In this document: positions 31,277 through 42,429 of the stretch, piece by piece
How positions within the stretch are numbered: position 1 is the stretch's first letter
Layout: each line of letters starts with the position of its first letter
Assembly (NCBI GenBank): GCA_026545765.1
Contig: CM048841.1
Location: 8,134,145 to 8,198,144 of the forward strand
Source: Plantago major
Taxonomy: Eukaryota > Streptophyta > Magnoliopsida > Lamiales > Plantaginaceae
Direction of reading: 5' to 3'
DNA: 64,000 nt
Notes under the pieces: generated by a model
What the model was told of the DNA's origin: nothing
Databases searched by the model: none
The model's input: only the letters and a program-made list of their open reading frames with translations
Position numbers and translations under genes: made by a program

Positions 31277-32671
31277 TCATAATCTTTGGCTCCTAGATCC
31301 GAGTTCTGTGTTTTTCCCTTGATGACAACATTTATGTTGAAAGCTCTGGGGTCGGGTTTCTTTGGTAAGACTGGTTTGACCCTTTCTTCTGCTGTAGGAG
31401 AGTCTAATTCACACCCGAATGCTGTAGAAGAAGGTTTGAGGCTTTTACCTTGCGTCCCTTCGGGGTTCCTCCATTCAGATCCGATATGGTTTTCTCCTCC
31501 AATTCTGTTACCTTGGCAGCTTCAACAATCTTCATAGCTTTCTCGGTGTGACCCGACAACTTGTCTTTGTTCTGTTGTTGTTCCCCTACTTCCTTGGCGA
31601 TTTGACCAATCTTCAGTTCCATTCCTCTTAAGGTGTTCTCGGTTTTTCTGAAGTTATCCTCATCCTTGGCTTTATGGCTTCAATCCTCCCGTTGATCTGT
31701 TTCCAAGGAGTTTCCTCGATTGCTCTGACTTCCTTAATAACCACCCTTCTTCCTTGTCCTTTCTGCATAGAGTTCTCACTAAGGTTCTCGCACATTTGCC
31801 AAATCATTCTTGGGGGTGCGTCTAGTAGATTTCCTTGAAATGCTCCATCGATGAGTGGTTGGCTGATAGAGTCAATTCCCTTGAAATAGTTGTTGACTTT
31901 GTCAAACAGCGTGTAAGAGTGCATTGGGCATCTGTCAAGTATATCCTTATATCTTTCCCACGCTTCGCGAAAGGTTTCTCCGTCAAATTGGTTGAAGTTT
32001 TGGATTTGGCTCTTCAGGTTGGATATCTTCTTCAATGGGAAGTATCTGAGCATAAACTTGTTGAAAATCTCATCCCACGTAGTTAAGTTGTCCGACTGTA
32101 GTGAGATAAGCCAGTTCTTTGCCTTGTCCTTAAGGCAGCTAGGGAAAACCCTTCTTCTAAGTTGAAACTCCATGAGCCCATTCAATGGTATACCTCCAAC
32201 TATTACGTAGAATTTCCTCATAAAGTGCATCGGGTCCTCAGTTGGGTTCCCGTAGAAGTGTGGTAGTTGGTTCAGATGAGTTCCTTTCAGATCATATTCT
32301 CTGGCAATCCTCTCCAGATACATGCTTGAGGCATGCGGTGTAAGCCTGGGCATAACATAGTCGCGCATGGGTCTATCGTCTTCATCTACCAGTTCCATCC
32401 TTGCGTAATTATCCCTTCTTCGGTTCACATCTAACCTTAATCTTTCCTCGGCTATCCTTAGCCTTTCCTGTTCCAGTTCTTCTCTCTCAGCTTGAATCTC
32501 AAGTTAAATCTTAAGCAGTTGCTCAAGTTCAGAAGCTGCGACATTCCCAGATGGATTGTCGTTGCTGTTTCCTTCTCCACTCACGTCGCTAAATGACTCC
32601 ATGATGATATTAGGCCATTTCCGCCTTTCGAGCTTATCTATGTCGTCATCAAACAGTACTACTGGTGTTCC
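31277..32671 (-). pseudogene. Athila-type Gypsy E2 gag fragment
   Basis: Minus strand, from a likely start at 32602 (MESFSDVSGEGNSND) through an EREELEQERLRIAEERLR coiled segment and the Retrotrans_gag core (LPHFYGNPTEDPMHFMRKFY, KDKAKNWLISLQSDNLTTWD, FNKFMLRYFPLKKISNLKSQ) to a Lys/Glu-rich tail at 31622-31404. Its sequence differs from E1 and E3, so three separate Athila copies lie within 8 kb. E1's LTR abuts it at 31276. Degraded. Confidence 0.75.
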
Positions 32672-32840
32672 CACTCTCAGATATCAATCTATAAAAAGAT
32701 AAACTAATACGGAAGAGAAAATATTTTTGGATTTTTTGCTGAGCTATACTGTGTTTTATTTGTAAAATTTATCTGTAAAATTTACTTGTAACACATCTGA
32801 TGAACCCACTCTCAGATATCAATCTATAAAAAGATAACTT
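32672..32840. repeat. Direct repeat (34 bp) at an element junction
   Basis: The phrase CCCACTCTCAGATATCAATC plus CTATAAAAAGATAA-like sequence occurs at about 32672-32704 and again at 32807-32839, with ~100 bp of AT-rich filler between. It lies just between Athila E2 and Copia H. The pattern fits filler copied during double-strand-break repair. Confidence 0.6.
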
Positions 32841-34599
32841 GTCAGCAAAGATCACTCCTTGTGATTTGGTTGATGCTTACTTTCTGCACTTAATTAAAAT
32901 GAATTGAAAAGATCATAAGAAATGATTAAATGTTAGATTGTTCCCTCTTCCAAGCTGTAATAGGTTTTAAAGATAGTCATCGTTGACTGATCTAAAAGGG
33001 GGAAATTTGTTAGGAATATCTGTTTAGATTTTAATCAGCAACCTAATGACTTATCTTAGCACAGAAAGGTGGTTAGTACTCTTGGTTCACTTGAACACTG
33101 TAAAAGAGGAAAATCACTAAGTATGTTAGTCTAGCAAATCTTGTATAGGATGTTAGGTCTCTGAATGTAATTTTTTATATCTTTGAAAAAGACCAAGAAG
33201 AAGGCATCCAGCAGGAGAGTTCAACAAATTTTGAAGTTTTGAAGACTGCACAGATTGCTGAAGATGAAGGTTATCAGATACTTAAGACCAGATATCTTTG
33301 ATAAATAAGTGTTTCTCAATAAACAAGTTTTGCATAAGATATCTGAGAACACAAGGTTTCTGAACAAGGAAAAGTGCCCACAGATATCTACACTCAGATA
33401 TCCAGGATAAAACTATATTTCTCGGAAACAATGTTTCAACAGGTATCTGAAGATGTGAAGGTTTCTGGAAAGGGACATGCAATGCTTCAGAAAGCGTGCA
33501 TAGTTCCGTTGGCACTACAGGACAAAAATAGTACAATGCAATAAATGCGCAGACAAAGACATCTAAACTAAAGAGGAAATCTCTGAAAAGAGACAACGTC
33601 TTCTGCAGTACTATTTTCAGATATCAATAGTTTGAATTTCATTAAGCCTAACGGATACTATTCAAACGGCATGATTTTCAACTATAAATATCAACACTTA
33701 GAATGCTTGAACACATACACACTGAACACGCCAAGAACATACATTGAAGAAATCATTCAAGCATACAACCTACTTACTCTTTAGCTTACAGTTGTGACTA
33801 AGCTCTTGAATTCTAAGGAGCACGAAAGTTCTAAGTGTCCTGATCCTTAACAAGCATTGCTATCTTCGAAGGAGTTGAATCAAAAGATCAAGTATCTGAG
33901 ATTCATTCTCTAGAACATTTAACATATACTTGGGTCAGTAAAAGACATATTACCACACATTGTGAAGTGTGTTAAGTGATTCTTCTATAGAGTATTCCTA
34001 CATAACTGAGAAAGTTATTAAGACTACTCACCTGACAAACTACCTTAACCAACACCTTAAACGGCGTGGAGTACAGGAAGTACTTAGTTTGGGAAACTAA
34101 GGAATAACTCCAAGGTTACTGAGTACATGAAGTACTTAGTTTGGGAAACTAAGGAATAGCTCAAAGGTTTCTGAGTATAGGAAGTACTTGGCTGGGAGAC
34201 GAGGAATAACTCAGGGGGAACACTTGGTTGGGAACCTAGTGTATTTAGGAATCGAGAGAAGATATTTGTAAGGTGAACTCAATTATCTGTCTTAGTGGAT
34301 TCTAGGTCTGAGAAAGGCCGAAGTGGATTAGTTGAAGGATTACGCCACCTTCAAATACCACTATAAAGATCAGTGTTATTTACTTTCTGCAATTTATTAC
34401 TTGCTTTATTTACCTTGCTGAGTATTTACATATATCTTGCTGAGCACGTGCACTTATCACAGAAAAGTCTTTCGCTCTCTGAAATTAAGTATCAGATATC
34501 TTCACAGATATCTGAGAAATTGTGTTTATCGACAAAAGTTGTAAAAGACTATTCACCCCCCCCCCCAGTCTTTTCCCTTTGCCGTTATCTGGACCAACA
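32841..34599 (+). mobile_element. SIRE-type Copia H, 3' end with 3' LTR
   Basis: The last ~165 bp of the internal region, ending in the polypurine tract AAAAGGGGGAAATT, precede a full LTR (33008-34599). LTR termini match Copia C and F. No coding part remains. To its right is Athila E3. Confidence 0.75.
33008..34599 (+). repeat. 3' LTR of Copia H
   Basis: 1592 bp from TGTTAGGAATATC to TTATCTGGACCAACA. It contains CAGATATCT-type words (33289, 33337, 33379, 34493, 34504) and a C-run at about 34557-34566 near the end. A block of GAAGTACTTGG/GGAATAACTC phrases repeats at 34070-34220. Confidence 0.85.
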
Positions 34600-36583
34600 T
34601 TTTCTCACTCGCCTCCTCTATGGATCTTTTGAAACCATAGGAGCTTGGGATGCCAGAATCACTGACTCCAGAGTTTGAGCCAGACCAAGCTTGCTAGTCT
34701 CTTCAACTTGTGGAATGACCCCCTTTCCTTCACAGCAAGAACAAGTGGTGCCTCCTTGAGTTACCTGTGTCGATGGTGTCAAATCCTCGCTGACAGTCAT
34801 TTTAACCATGAAACTTTTTTCCACGGTACTAGGGAGTTTTCCTGCCTCCCTCTACTGAACTCTTGCCAGAAGTTGTCCCATTGCATCTTCCAATCTCTTT
34901 ACGGACTGCTCCATCCTTTCCACACGCTTGGTGGAGTTATAATAGTACTGGTCAGAGTGGTCCATAAATCGCCTCAGCCTCTGCTCCAGTGTTTCCTGTT
35001 CCTTCTGGGGTTTAGCTCGTACCTGTGGAGTCTGCGGGATATTTTCATAGAAGTTGTTCCCGTAACCCAGATTGCTCCTCACTTGTTGCACTGATTCTTC
35101 GAACTCCTCAATGAGCTTTCTCTCGCTCCTATTAGCTCTTTCCCCACCCCTTGTCTTTGAGGAATTCATGATCGACTTCTCGGCGGCTCAAGATTTGCAA
35201 TAGTGGATTCCAGAATCGACCCCCCTGCGCTTACATCTACCAATTGCTGATCCTCCTAGGTGAGCCCATCATAGAAAATGTGACACAGGGAGACATTGTC
35301 AAACTTGTGATGTGGGCATTACCCAGAAGCTGCTTAAACCGTTCCCTGCACTCATAGAAGGATTCATCGTACCTCTGCTCAAACTGGCGGATTTTGTTAC
35401 GAAAATCTGTTGTCTTGGCATGGGGAAAATATATGCCCATGAAAGTTCTGTATATGTCATCCCACGAGTTCAGTGACCCCTCAGGCAAATTAAGAAGCCA
35501 AGTCTTAGCGTGGTCCTGCATGCAGATTGGGAATACCTTCTTCCTAATGTCTTCATTCGAAACCTTGTCATTGGTCGATATCGGCCCAACCAGACCTTCG
35601 AACTCCTTCAGGAACTTGACCACATCCTCGTTTTGCATACCATGGTACCTTGGCATATTATGGAAGTGATAGGCCTTGATTTCCATGTTCCTGGCATCAT
35701 TGGACAGAACTATCGCGTGTCCACCAACCTTAACCTCTCCCGGTTGATAGTAATCTCCGTATTTTGCCATTCCTGAAACTATACTAGCAGAAAACCTCAA
35801 CCGAAATTTAGTTTATGTTAATCTCAGAAAATCAAAAACACAGAGCAGTTCAAACAAACAAAAGCAATTATCAACTCAAAAACACCACAGTAGGAGTTAG
35901 CTCCCCGGCAGCAGTGCCAAATTTGATGTTCTCAAATTAGTACTTGATAAAATTCAAAGTAACTAAAGCAGTGTTGAGTAAACAAGCCTTAACTACGAGA
36001 TCGTTCTCAAGGAGCTAATTAGTCAACTATGACATTTCCAAGTATCAAACGCAAGAGTTTGCAAATAGCAGTTTGTAGATTGAGTTGGTTTTGTAAATTA
36101 AACTAATTAAACGAGAGTGAATTTGAATCAAGAGAAGGAAAATAGACACGGTAGCATTTCAGATTAATCAAATATAGAATCAAACTATTGTTCATATCTT
36201 TATCACGATTATTTGTCCAAATAAACAACCAATTTCAGTTTAACCAAAGCATTCTTTGAAAATATGAAGTAGAGAAATCAATCGATTGTCAGACGATTGA
36301 TTCTTAACCTGAAAGCGTTTGAGGATTTAGAGTAAGACTACCGAAATTAGGGTTTTTACGAAGTTTGATAATGAGCTTAACACATATGAACAAACCCTAG
36401 GTCAAGATCCTAATTCGATAAATTCTACATTACTACCGCATCTATCGAAGAGATTAGCTACTCATATAAGTAGCAATAGCACACCTGAAAAGGTCATAAT
36501 CGAATTAAGCATCATAGTGGAATTACAAGCATAAATCAATCAATAAATCACAAAGAGAAGTAATTGCAAGAGAAAGAGTGAAT
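34600..36583 (-). mobile_element. Athila-type Gypsy E3: gag, PBS and partial 5' LTR
   Basis: Minus strand. LTR part 36583-35924, primer-binding-like site near 35922-35900 (TTTGGCACTGCTGCC, a variant of TTGGCGCCGTTGCC), leader, then gag to 34600. It is bounded on the left by Copia H and on the right by the LTR of Copia F. Fossil. Confidence 0.7.
34852..35800 (-). pseudogene. Athila E3 gag
   Basis: Upstream part (35800-35237): GMAKYGDYYQPGEVKVGGHA, NMPRYHGMQNEDVVKFLKEF, QDHAKTWLLNLPEGSLNSWD and YRTFMGIYFPHAKTTDFRNK, a Retrotrans_gag domain. Downstream part (35169-34852): a charged coiled-coil region with QRLRRFMDHSDQYYYNSTKR and ERMEQSVKRLEDAMGQLLAR. Degraded; more gag-like sequence with Ser/Thr-rich character continues to ~34620. 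Confidence 0.75.
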
Positions 36584-38123
36584 CATTAGGAATATACATT
36601 TAGATTTTGATCGACAACATAACATAATGACTTATCTGAGCTCAGAAAGGTGCTTAGTACTCTTGGTTCACTTGAACACTGTAAAAGAGGAAAATCACTA
36701 AGTATGTTAGTCTAGCAAATCTTGTATAGGATGTTAGGTCTCTGAATGTAATTTTTATTTATTTGAAGAAGACCAAGAAGGAAGCATCCAAGCAAAGGAA
36801 CTCATTTCCAGAAGACTGAAGTTTGCTCAAGATTACTGAAGACTAAGGACAAAAGTCTCCAGAGATACCTATGTCCAGAAACCTTAAGTCAACAAATGTT
36901 TTGATTAAACAAGTTACTCAAAGGATATCTTAGAACACAAGTGTACTGAGTAAGGAACGTGTCAAGTCTCAGAAAGCTTCACGTATCCGTTGAGACAACA
37001 GGACAAATATAGTACAATGCATTTATTGCTCGGACAAAAATGTCTGCACAAAAGCAGAAGTCTCTGAAGAAGAAGACAAAGAACTCTGCAGTACTATTTA
37101 CAAATATCAATAGTTTGAAATTCATTTGAGCCTAACGGATACTTTTCAAACGGCATGATTTTCAACTATAAATATCAACACTTAGAATACTTGAAAGACA
37201 CACTGAAAACACCAAGAACACAGAACTGAATACCTTAAGCTTCTCTGATAATACAACTAGTGGTATCTTTCTCTCAACCATACAAGCCTTCTATCTACTT
37301 ATTCTTTAGCTTACAGTTGCGACTATGCTCTTGAATTCTAAGTAGCACGAAAGTTCTAAGTGTCCTGATCCTTAACAAGCCTTGCTATCTGTGAAGGAGT
37401 TGAATCAAAAGATCAAGTATCTGAGTATCATTCTCCAGAACATTTAACATAGACTTAGGTCAGTAAAGAACATAGCACCACACATTGTGAAGTGTGTTAA
37501 GTGATCCTTGTTCTATAGAGTATTCCTACATAACTGAGAAAGTTATTAAGACTACTAGCCTTATAAACCATCATAACCAACACCATACACGGCGTGGAGT
37601 ATAGGAAGTACTTTGTTTGGGAAACTAAGGAACAACTCCAAGGTTACTGAGCATAGGAAGTACTTAGTTTGGGAAACTAACGAACAACTCAAATGTTTCT
37701 GAGTATAGGAAGTACTTGGCTGGGAGCCGGGGAATAACTCAGGGGGAACACTTGGTTGGGAACCTAGTGTAGAAGGAAATCAAGGGATAGGTTTATTGTA
37801 AGGAGAACTCAATAACTATCTTAATGAATTTCTAGGTTTGAGAAAGGCGAAATCGATTAGTGAAGGATTACGCCACCTTGGATACCACGATAATTTCCTG
37901 TGTTATTTACTTACTGCATTTACCTTGCTATATTCATCTTGTTAAGTATTTACACACTTTTACTCTGTTGATCACGTGCACTTATCACAGAAAGTCTTCC
38001 GCTCTCTGAAATTAAGTATCAGATATCTTCACAGATATCGAAGCTATCATTATCGAAAAAAGTTTTAAAAGACTATACACCCCCCCCCCCGAGTCTTTCA
38101 CTTTGTCGTTATCTGGACCAACA
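36584..38123 (+). repeat. 5' LTR of Copia F
   Basis: 1540 bp. The start has drifted (CATTAGGAATATAC against TGTTAGGAATATC in its relatives) but the end is exact (TTATCTGGACCAACA). The C-run at ~38081-38090 and CAGATATC words (38020, 38032) are shared with LTR H. It interrupts the LTR of Athila E3. Confidence 0.8.
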
Positions 38124-38125
38124 AG

Positions 38126-38137
38126 TGGTATCGGGCG
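38126..38137 (+). other. Primer-binding site of Copia F
   Basis: TGGTATCGGGCG, two bases after the LTR, a drifted form of the initiator-Met site TGGTATCAGAGC. Confidence 0.65.
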
Positions 38138-38240
38138 GGATGTTCCCAAATATACGCCTTTGAACCTAGATCCCAGATAAGTGCCCACTAACTGCTTTTC
38201 ACCTGCACTTGATTTGTTTGTTTAGTGTGTTTGTTGCAGG

Positions 38241-38975
38241 ATGTCTTTAATTGACACTCCAATTCTCAAGCCAGAGAACTATGAGAAATTGAAGAACAAC
38301 ATGATGCTCCACCAAGAAGCCATGAGTGACGAAATGATCGACGTGATAAAGAATGGCCCCATAGTCATTCAACAACTCAAGCAGGTCATGGAGGTTTCTA
38401 ATGGTAGAGCAGAGATCCGCGATGAAGAACAGTGGTGGTTCCTCATGAAAGATCGTCGACTAGTGGAAGACCCTCTTGGTCAAGTTGTTTATGAGCGAAA
38501 GCCAGAGAGCTACGGACATCGAAGATGCCAAGAGAAATCATTGGATGGTCGGGCTCGTAATATCATCATACGTTCTACTCCAGAGCACATACACTGTAAA
38601 CTGTGGGGTGCAAAAATGGCGAAAGTGCCCTGGCAACTGATTGAAGAAATCTTTGCCGGCACTGAGAAAACAAAGGAAAATAAGTTCGATGTTTTGAAGC
38701 TCAAATTCCAAAACTTTAAACAAGGTCCCACAGAGACTCTTGAAGAACCAGATTTTCGGTTTACAACACTGATGAGTGAAATGGCTGCACTTGGTGAAAG
38801 TGAGAGATACTCTAACTACGAAAAGGTTAAGACTATCGTGAGAAGCTTAAATCAAAGCGGGAACATACTCGACTTTTCTTTCAACCAAGGAATGCGAAAT
38901 ATCACTCCGAGATCTCTTTTCTCCTTAGCTACTATCGACTATGAAACTACTCGGAGAGGACAAGTGGTTCTTTGA
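38241..38975 (+). pseudogene. Copia F gag, N-terminal region
   Basis: Starts MSLIDTPILKPENYEKLKNN, with the conserved RNIIIRSTPEHIHCKLWGAK, QLIEEIFAGTEKTKENKFDV and FKQGPTETLEEPDFRFTTLM of UBN2-type Copia gag. Its start is ~105 bp after the primer-binding site. It is nearly parallel to gag of Copia C (8342-7614), showing one family. Degraded. Confidence 0.8.
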
Positions 38976-39057
38976 GAAAGTTCGCAATGTTGCTTTAGTG
39001 ACACAAGGTACTTACGAAAGAAGGATTCCAAAGAAATGGTGAGGAAGATGCTCTTCT

Positions 39058-39291
39058 TTGAAGCAAATGAGAAAATATGTCAGTCACGAGATTGAGAGAA
39101 GAAAAGCCAAAGAGAAGCTGAAAAAGCATCTAGACTCAAACTATCACCAGTACAAAAATATGCAACTATCAAGCTCGCTGAACAAGCCGGCTCAGCAAGC
39201 ATCTAGTACTGAGGAAGCGAAAATCGGAAACGATATATGTTTCTATTGTCAGAAACCTGGTCATTCTAAAAGGGACGATACCTTTCAATAA
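39058..39291 (+). pseudogene. Copia F gag zinc-knuckle region
   Basis: A Lys-rich run followed by CFYCQKPGHSKRDD (39238-39279), corresponding to the CX2CX4HX4C nucleocapsid zinc knuckle that binds the element's RNA; Copia C has the same motif with the family's usual residues. Fossil. Confidence 0.75.
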
Positions 39292-39448
39292 GCTAAAACA
39301 TGTGACAAGAAAGATAGAAGAAATTTCAAGAGAATTAGGAGCTATGCTCACTGAAGAAAGGAAAAAGATTCAAATCCAACTGGATGCTCTTGATATTGAG
39401 TCAGAATCTGAGGAATAAGACTCAGATGACTCCAAGCTACCTTTACCA

Positions 39449-40543
39449 GTGTTATGTGGCATCCCTTATGAATTGGTTGACTTTGGTCAAAAGAAAATGG
39501 AATTGTGTGGAGTTGCCGAAGAGATCTATCCAGATTGCTCCAACATTGAGCCTTGCCTAATGGATGACAAGGTAACCAACATTTCTCAATTCATAAACTA
39601 TGAGAGTGATGAGGAAGGAATCAGAAATCTAGAACATCTCAGAAGGGAACTTGATCTCTACGAAAGAGAATTTCTAATGGTCCGAGCTAGAGCTGAAATT
39701 CTTGATGAAGAAAAGAATTCTCTTGAAAAGGAAAATTCACAATTACTCAAGATATCTGAGAAAACAGATGCCGAAAATACATTTCTAAAAGCACAGATAT
39801 CTGAGACGGAGAAGTCACACAGAAAGTCAATGTATATACTCCAAAAGGAATATAAAGATCTTCTTTCTGAAAATGAGGAACTCAAAAAGAAAGAACTATC
39901 TTTTCAATCCTATGCCAAAGCTAGTGACACTCTTACTGAAGTACACGCTTATTTAAGAGATCCTTCAGAAAAGGGAGGACTTGGGCTGGACACACATACA
40001 AATAGTTCTACCACTCTGAATAAGAGTGATGAAAGAATGACAATTGTTAGTGCTCAGCAAGATGGTTCCCAAACAACCTATACCATTGGTCAAAAAGCTA
40101 AGGCTGTTAACAAGGGCAAGGAAGTTGCGACCAAACCTTTGAGGGAAAAACAAGTCCCCAAGAAAACTGTGGAAAAGGTTTCTGAAAAGAAACCATGCAC
40201 TAAAAAGTGCAATCACCCACAGTGCTATGTCTCTAGGAAAGGAAAAATTGCAGGATCTGGCGATTTTCCCAATATACCATTTTTCGAAAGAAATAATGAT
40301 CCAGAGACTAGTGAAGTTGCTGAGAGAAGATCTCAGAAAGTAAAAGGTGCTCGAAATGGCATTGGCTACAAAGCCATCGGAAAGATACTTGCTCAGCAAT
40401 ATAAACAAGAGCAAGAACGATGGATGAATGCCAGGATTGCACATAGCAATCATCAGAAGTGGAAGAAAGAGCACTCGACCACTCTAAATTCGGGGCTAGA
40501 AGGAATCGAGAAGGAAAGCCGAGCTCATTTGAAAAGTCGGTGA
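39449..40543 (+). pseudogene. Copia F gag-pol linker with long coiled coil
   Basis: A 364-codon open stretch. Residues ~45-165 are Glu/Lys/Leu-rich coiled coil (ILDEEKNSLEKENSQLLKIS, YKDLLSENEELKKKELSFQS). Then DTLTEVHAYLRDPSEKGGLG, also in Copia C, then a basic C-terminal part with KKPCTKKCNHPQCY. It lies between the zinc knuckle and the protease. Two CAGATATCTGAG-type words lie in this coding part (39750, 39794). Its role in the family is not known to me. Confidence 0.65.
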
Positions 40544-41493
40544 GCAACTGGCGGTATATGAAAGCACCAATGGGAGCACCAAGGAACACTCCAAGAAGGA
40601 AAATAGTTTTAAATGATAGTGACACTAGTCATTTACCTAAAATTCCTCCTTATGTTCCAATAAGACAAAAGAATGCCCCAAGGAAGTTCATTCAGAAATG
40701 GATTCCTACAGGGAGATTCTTTAGTCCAGAAGGTTCCATTGTTGGAGTGAGAGCCTAACTCCATGTTTTCTGTTTTGTGCAGAACACTCTGAGGAAGAAC
40801 CCGAAGTGGCATTTTGATAGTGGATGTGGGAAGCACATGATAGGAGACAAAGCAAATCACAGTTAATTCTGAGAGAATGTGATAAAGGACCAATTATTAG
40901 ATTTGCTGGAGGAGATTGAAATCCAACCATAGGTTTTGGCGATCTAAAGCTTGGAGCTCTTACAATCACTGAAGTACTACATGTAGAGGGATTGAAATAT
41001 AATCTCCTAAGCATGAGTCAATTGGAAGACAAAGGGTACTTAGTAAAGATCAAGTCAAAACTATGCAAATTGGTTGACAATGAGTCAAAGCAGACAGTCT
41101 TGGTTGCTAGGAGGAAATGAAGTCTCTATGTTGCTGACTAGGCATCTACCACAACTGGAGAGTGTCTCATGGTGAGTCAATCTTGCCACACTGAAGAAAA
41201 TTGGCTATGGCATAAAAGAATGAGTCAGTTGAACTTCAAAACTCTGAACAAGCCAGCCAAGAATGAGTTGGTGGTTGGATTACCCAAAATGGCATATAGA
41301 AAAGATGGTATATGCTCAGCTTGCCAAATGGGGAAACAATCCAAAACATCTTTCAAGTCTAAAACTAGACACTCCAGTGAAAGGCCACTGCAAATGTTAC
41401 AAATGGATCTTTTTGAATCCTCTGTAACTAGCTATGCAGGAAAGAAGTATGGTCTGGTTGTTGTTGATGATTACTCAAAATTCACTTGAGTTT
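40544..41493 (+). pseudogene. Copia F protease and first part of integrase
   Basis: Protease landmark WHFDSGCGKHMIGDK at 40806-40850 (the DSG active site of Copia aspartic proteases), then a GAG-pre-integrase segment with LWHKRMSQLNFKTLNKPAKN and CSACQMGKQ (the His/Cys zinc-binding region) at 41205-41340, and the start of the integrase core, LQMLQMDLFES and VVVDDYSKFT, ending at 41489. Element D begins at 41494. Degraded. Confidence 0.8.
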
Positions 41494-42405
41494 TGTTGAT
41501 ACGGAAATATGTCCAATCCGTCATAAAGGACCTAGGAACGAATCCTAAGGCATCCCAAGTCATCCAATGGATCCGAGACACTTTGGTCCGAGCAGTCCGA
41601 TCCAGGCGACCCGACCATGGTCCGACATTGAAAGAAAGGACGAAGGATTTGGACCTCTGAGGCCCGACCGGAACCGTAGATCCGACCCACCTTGGTAGAG
41701 CCTCTCTAGGAAAGGAGCATAGTGCTAAGTCGATTACCCTCTCCGACCCGGACTCGATCCGGATGTCGACTCGGATCGACATGACCATCTCATAAGCGAC
41801 CAAGCAAATGGGCACCAAAGAGTGAGATGTCCGAACCGGGAGCTCGAATCGGAAGAGTTGGACAAGCGGGAGAACTTCCTCGGTGACGAACCAAATATGG
41901 TCGGACGAATCGTGGGACCCGTCTCTCGAACACAGGAACTCGGCGAACTAGTCACATCCTCAGAACTCTCCCGATAATGACCAAACTACCCTAAAGCCCA
42001 AGATGGCATGGGCTAAAGCTTCATTATTGGGCTATGGGCCTCATATTAGCATTGGTGGCTCAATCCACGGCGTTACACATGGCGATCCTGTAAACCCCTC
42101 CATTTTGATGATAGCTATAAAAGGCTCACATCCCCACAAGATCAAGTAAGTCATCCTAGAAGTCATCTTAAGTCACATCACAACCCCAATCCAGCATTAT
42201 CTGAGTTGATCTTGATCACTCTCGGTAAAGTCTCATCGGTTTGACACTTAGCAAGCGGGCACTTCCACTCAGTGCAGGTCCTTACCGAAGTAGTTGGTCG
42301 CTGGTTCTTACGCATTGGTCCTTACCTAGCAAGGAGCTTCTTACCTTGGCACCCATTAGAGGAGTTGAATAAAATCTAAGTAGTTGGGGAGTTACACCCT
42401 CAACA
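41494..42405 (+). repeat. 5' LTR of Gypsy D
   Basis: 912 bp from TGTTGATACGGAAATATGTC to CACCCTCAACA. It is close to the 3' LTR at 54395, mainly differing by small indels. TATA-like GATAGCTATAAAAGG lies near 42111-42125, followed by the R/U5-type region to the end. Confidence 0.9.
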
Positions 42406-42408
42406 TTT

Positions 42409-42426
42409 TGGCGCCGTCTGTGGGAA
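42409..42426 (+). other. Primer-binding site of Gypsy D
   Basis: TGGCGCCGTCTGTGGGAA, three bases after the LTR. The same site is seen on the minus strand in element B (17151-17136). This is the form typical of Tat-lineage elements. Confidence 0.85.
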
Positions 42427-42429
42427 TCT

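Noticed and set aside
34070-37760. Repeated GGAAGTACTT/GGGAAACTAAGG phrases as a separate satellite
   Set aside because: They lie within the LTRs of Copia H and F at matching places and belong to the LTR.
2230-38137. Matches to the 3' end of initiator-Met tRNA as tRNA genes
   Set aside because: Each match is only ~12 bases and lies next to an LTR end. They are primer-binding sites; no cloverleaf is present.
39965-40474. Minus-strand frame of 169 codons, rich in Leu, Phe and Ser
   Set aside because: It is the shadow of the charged Copia F gag-pol linker on the plus strand.
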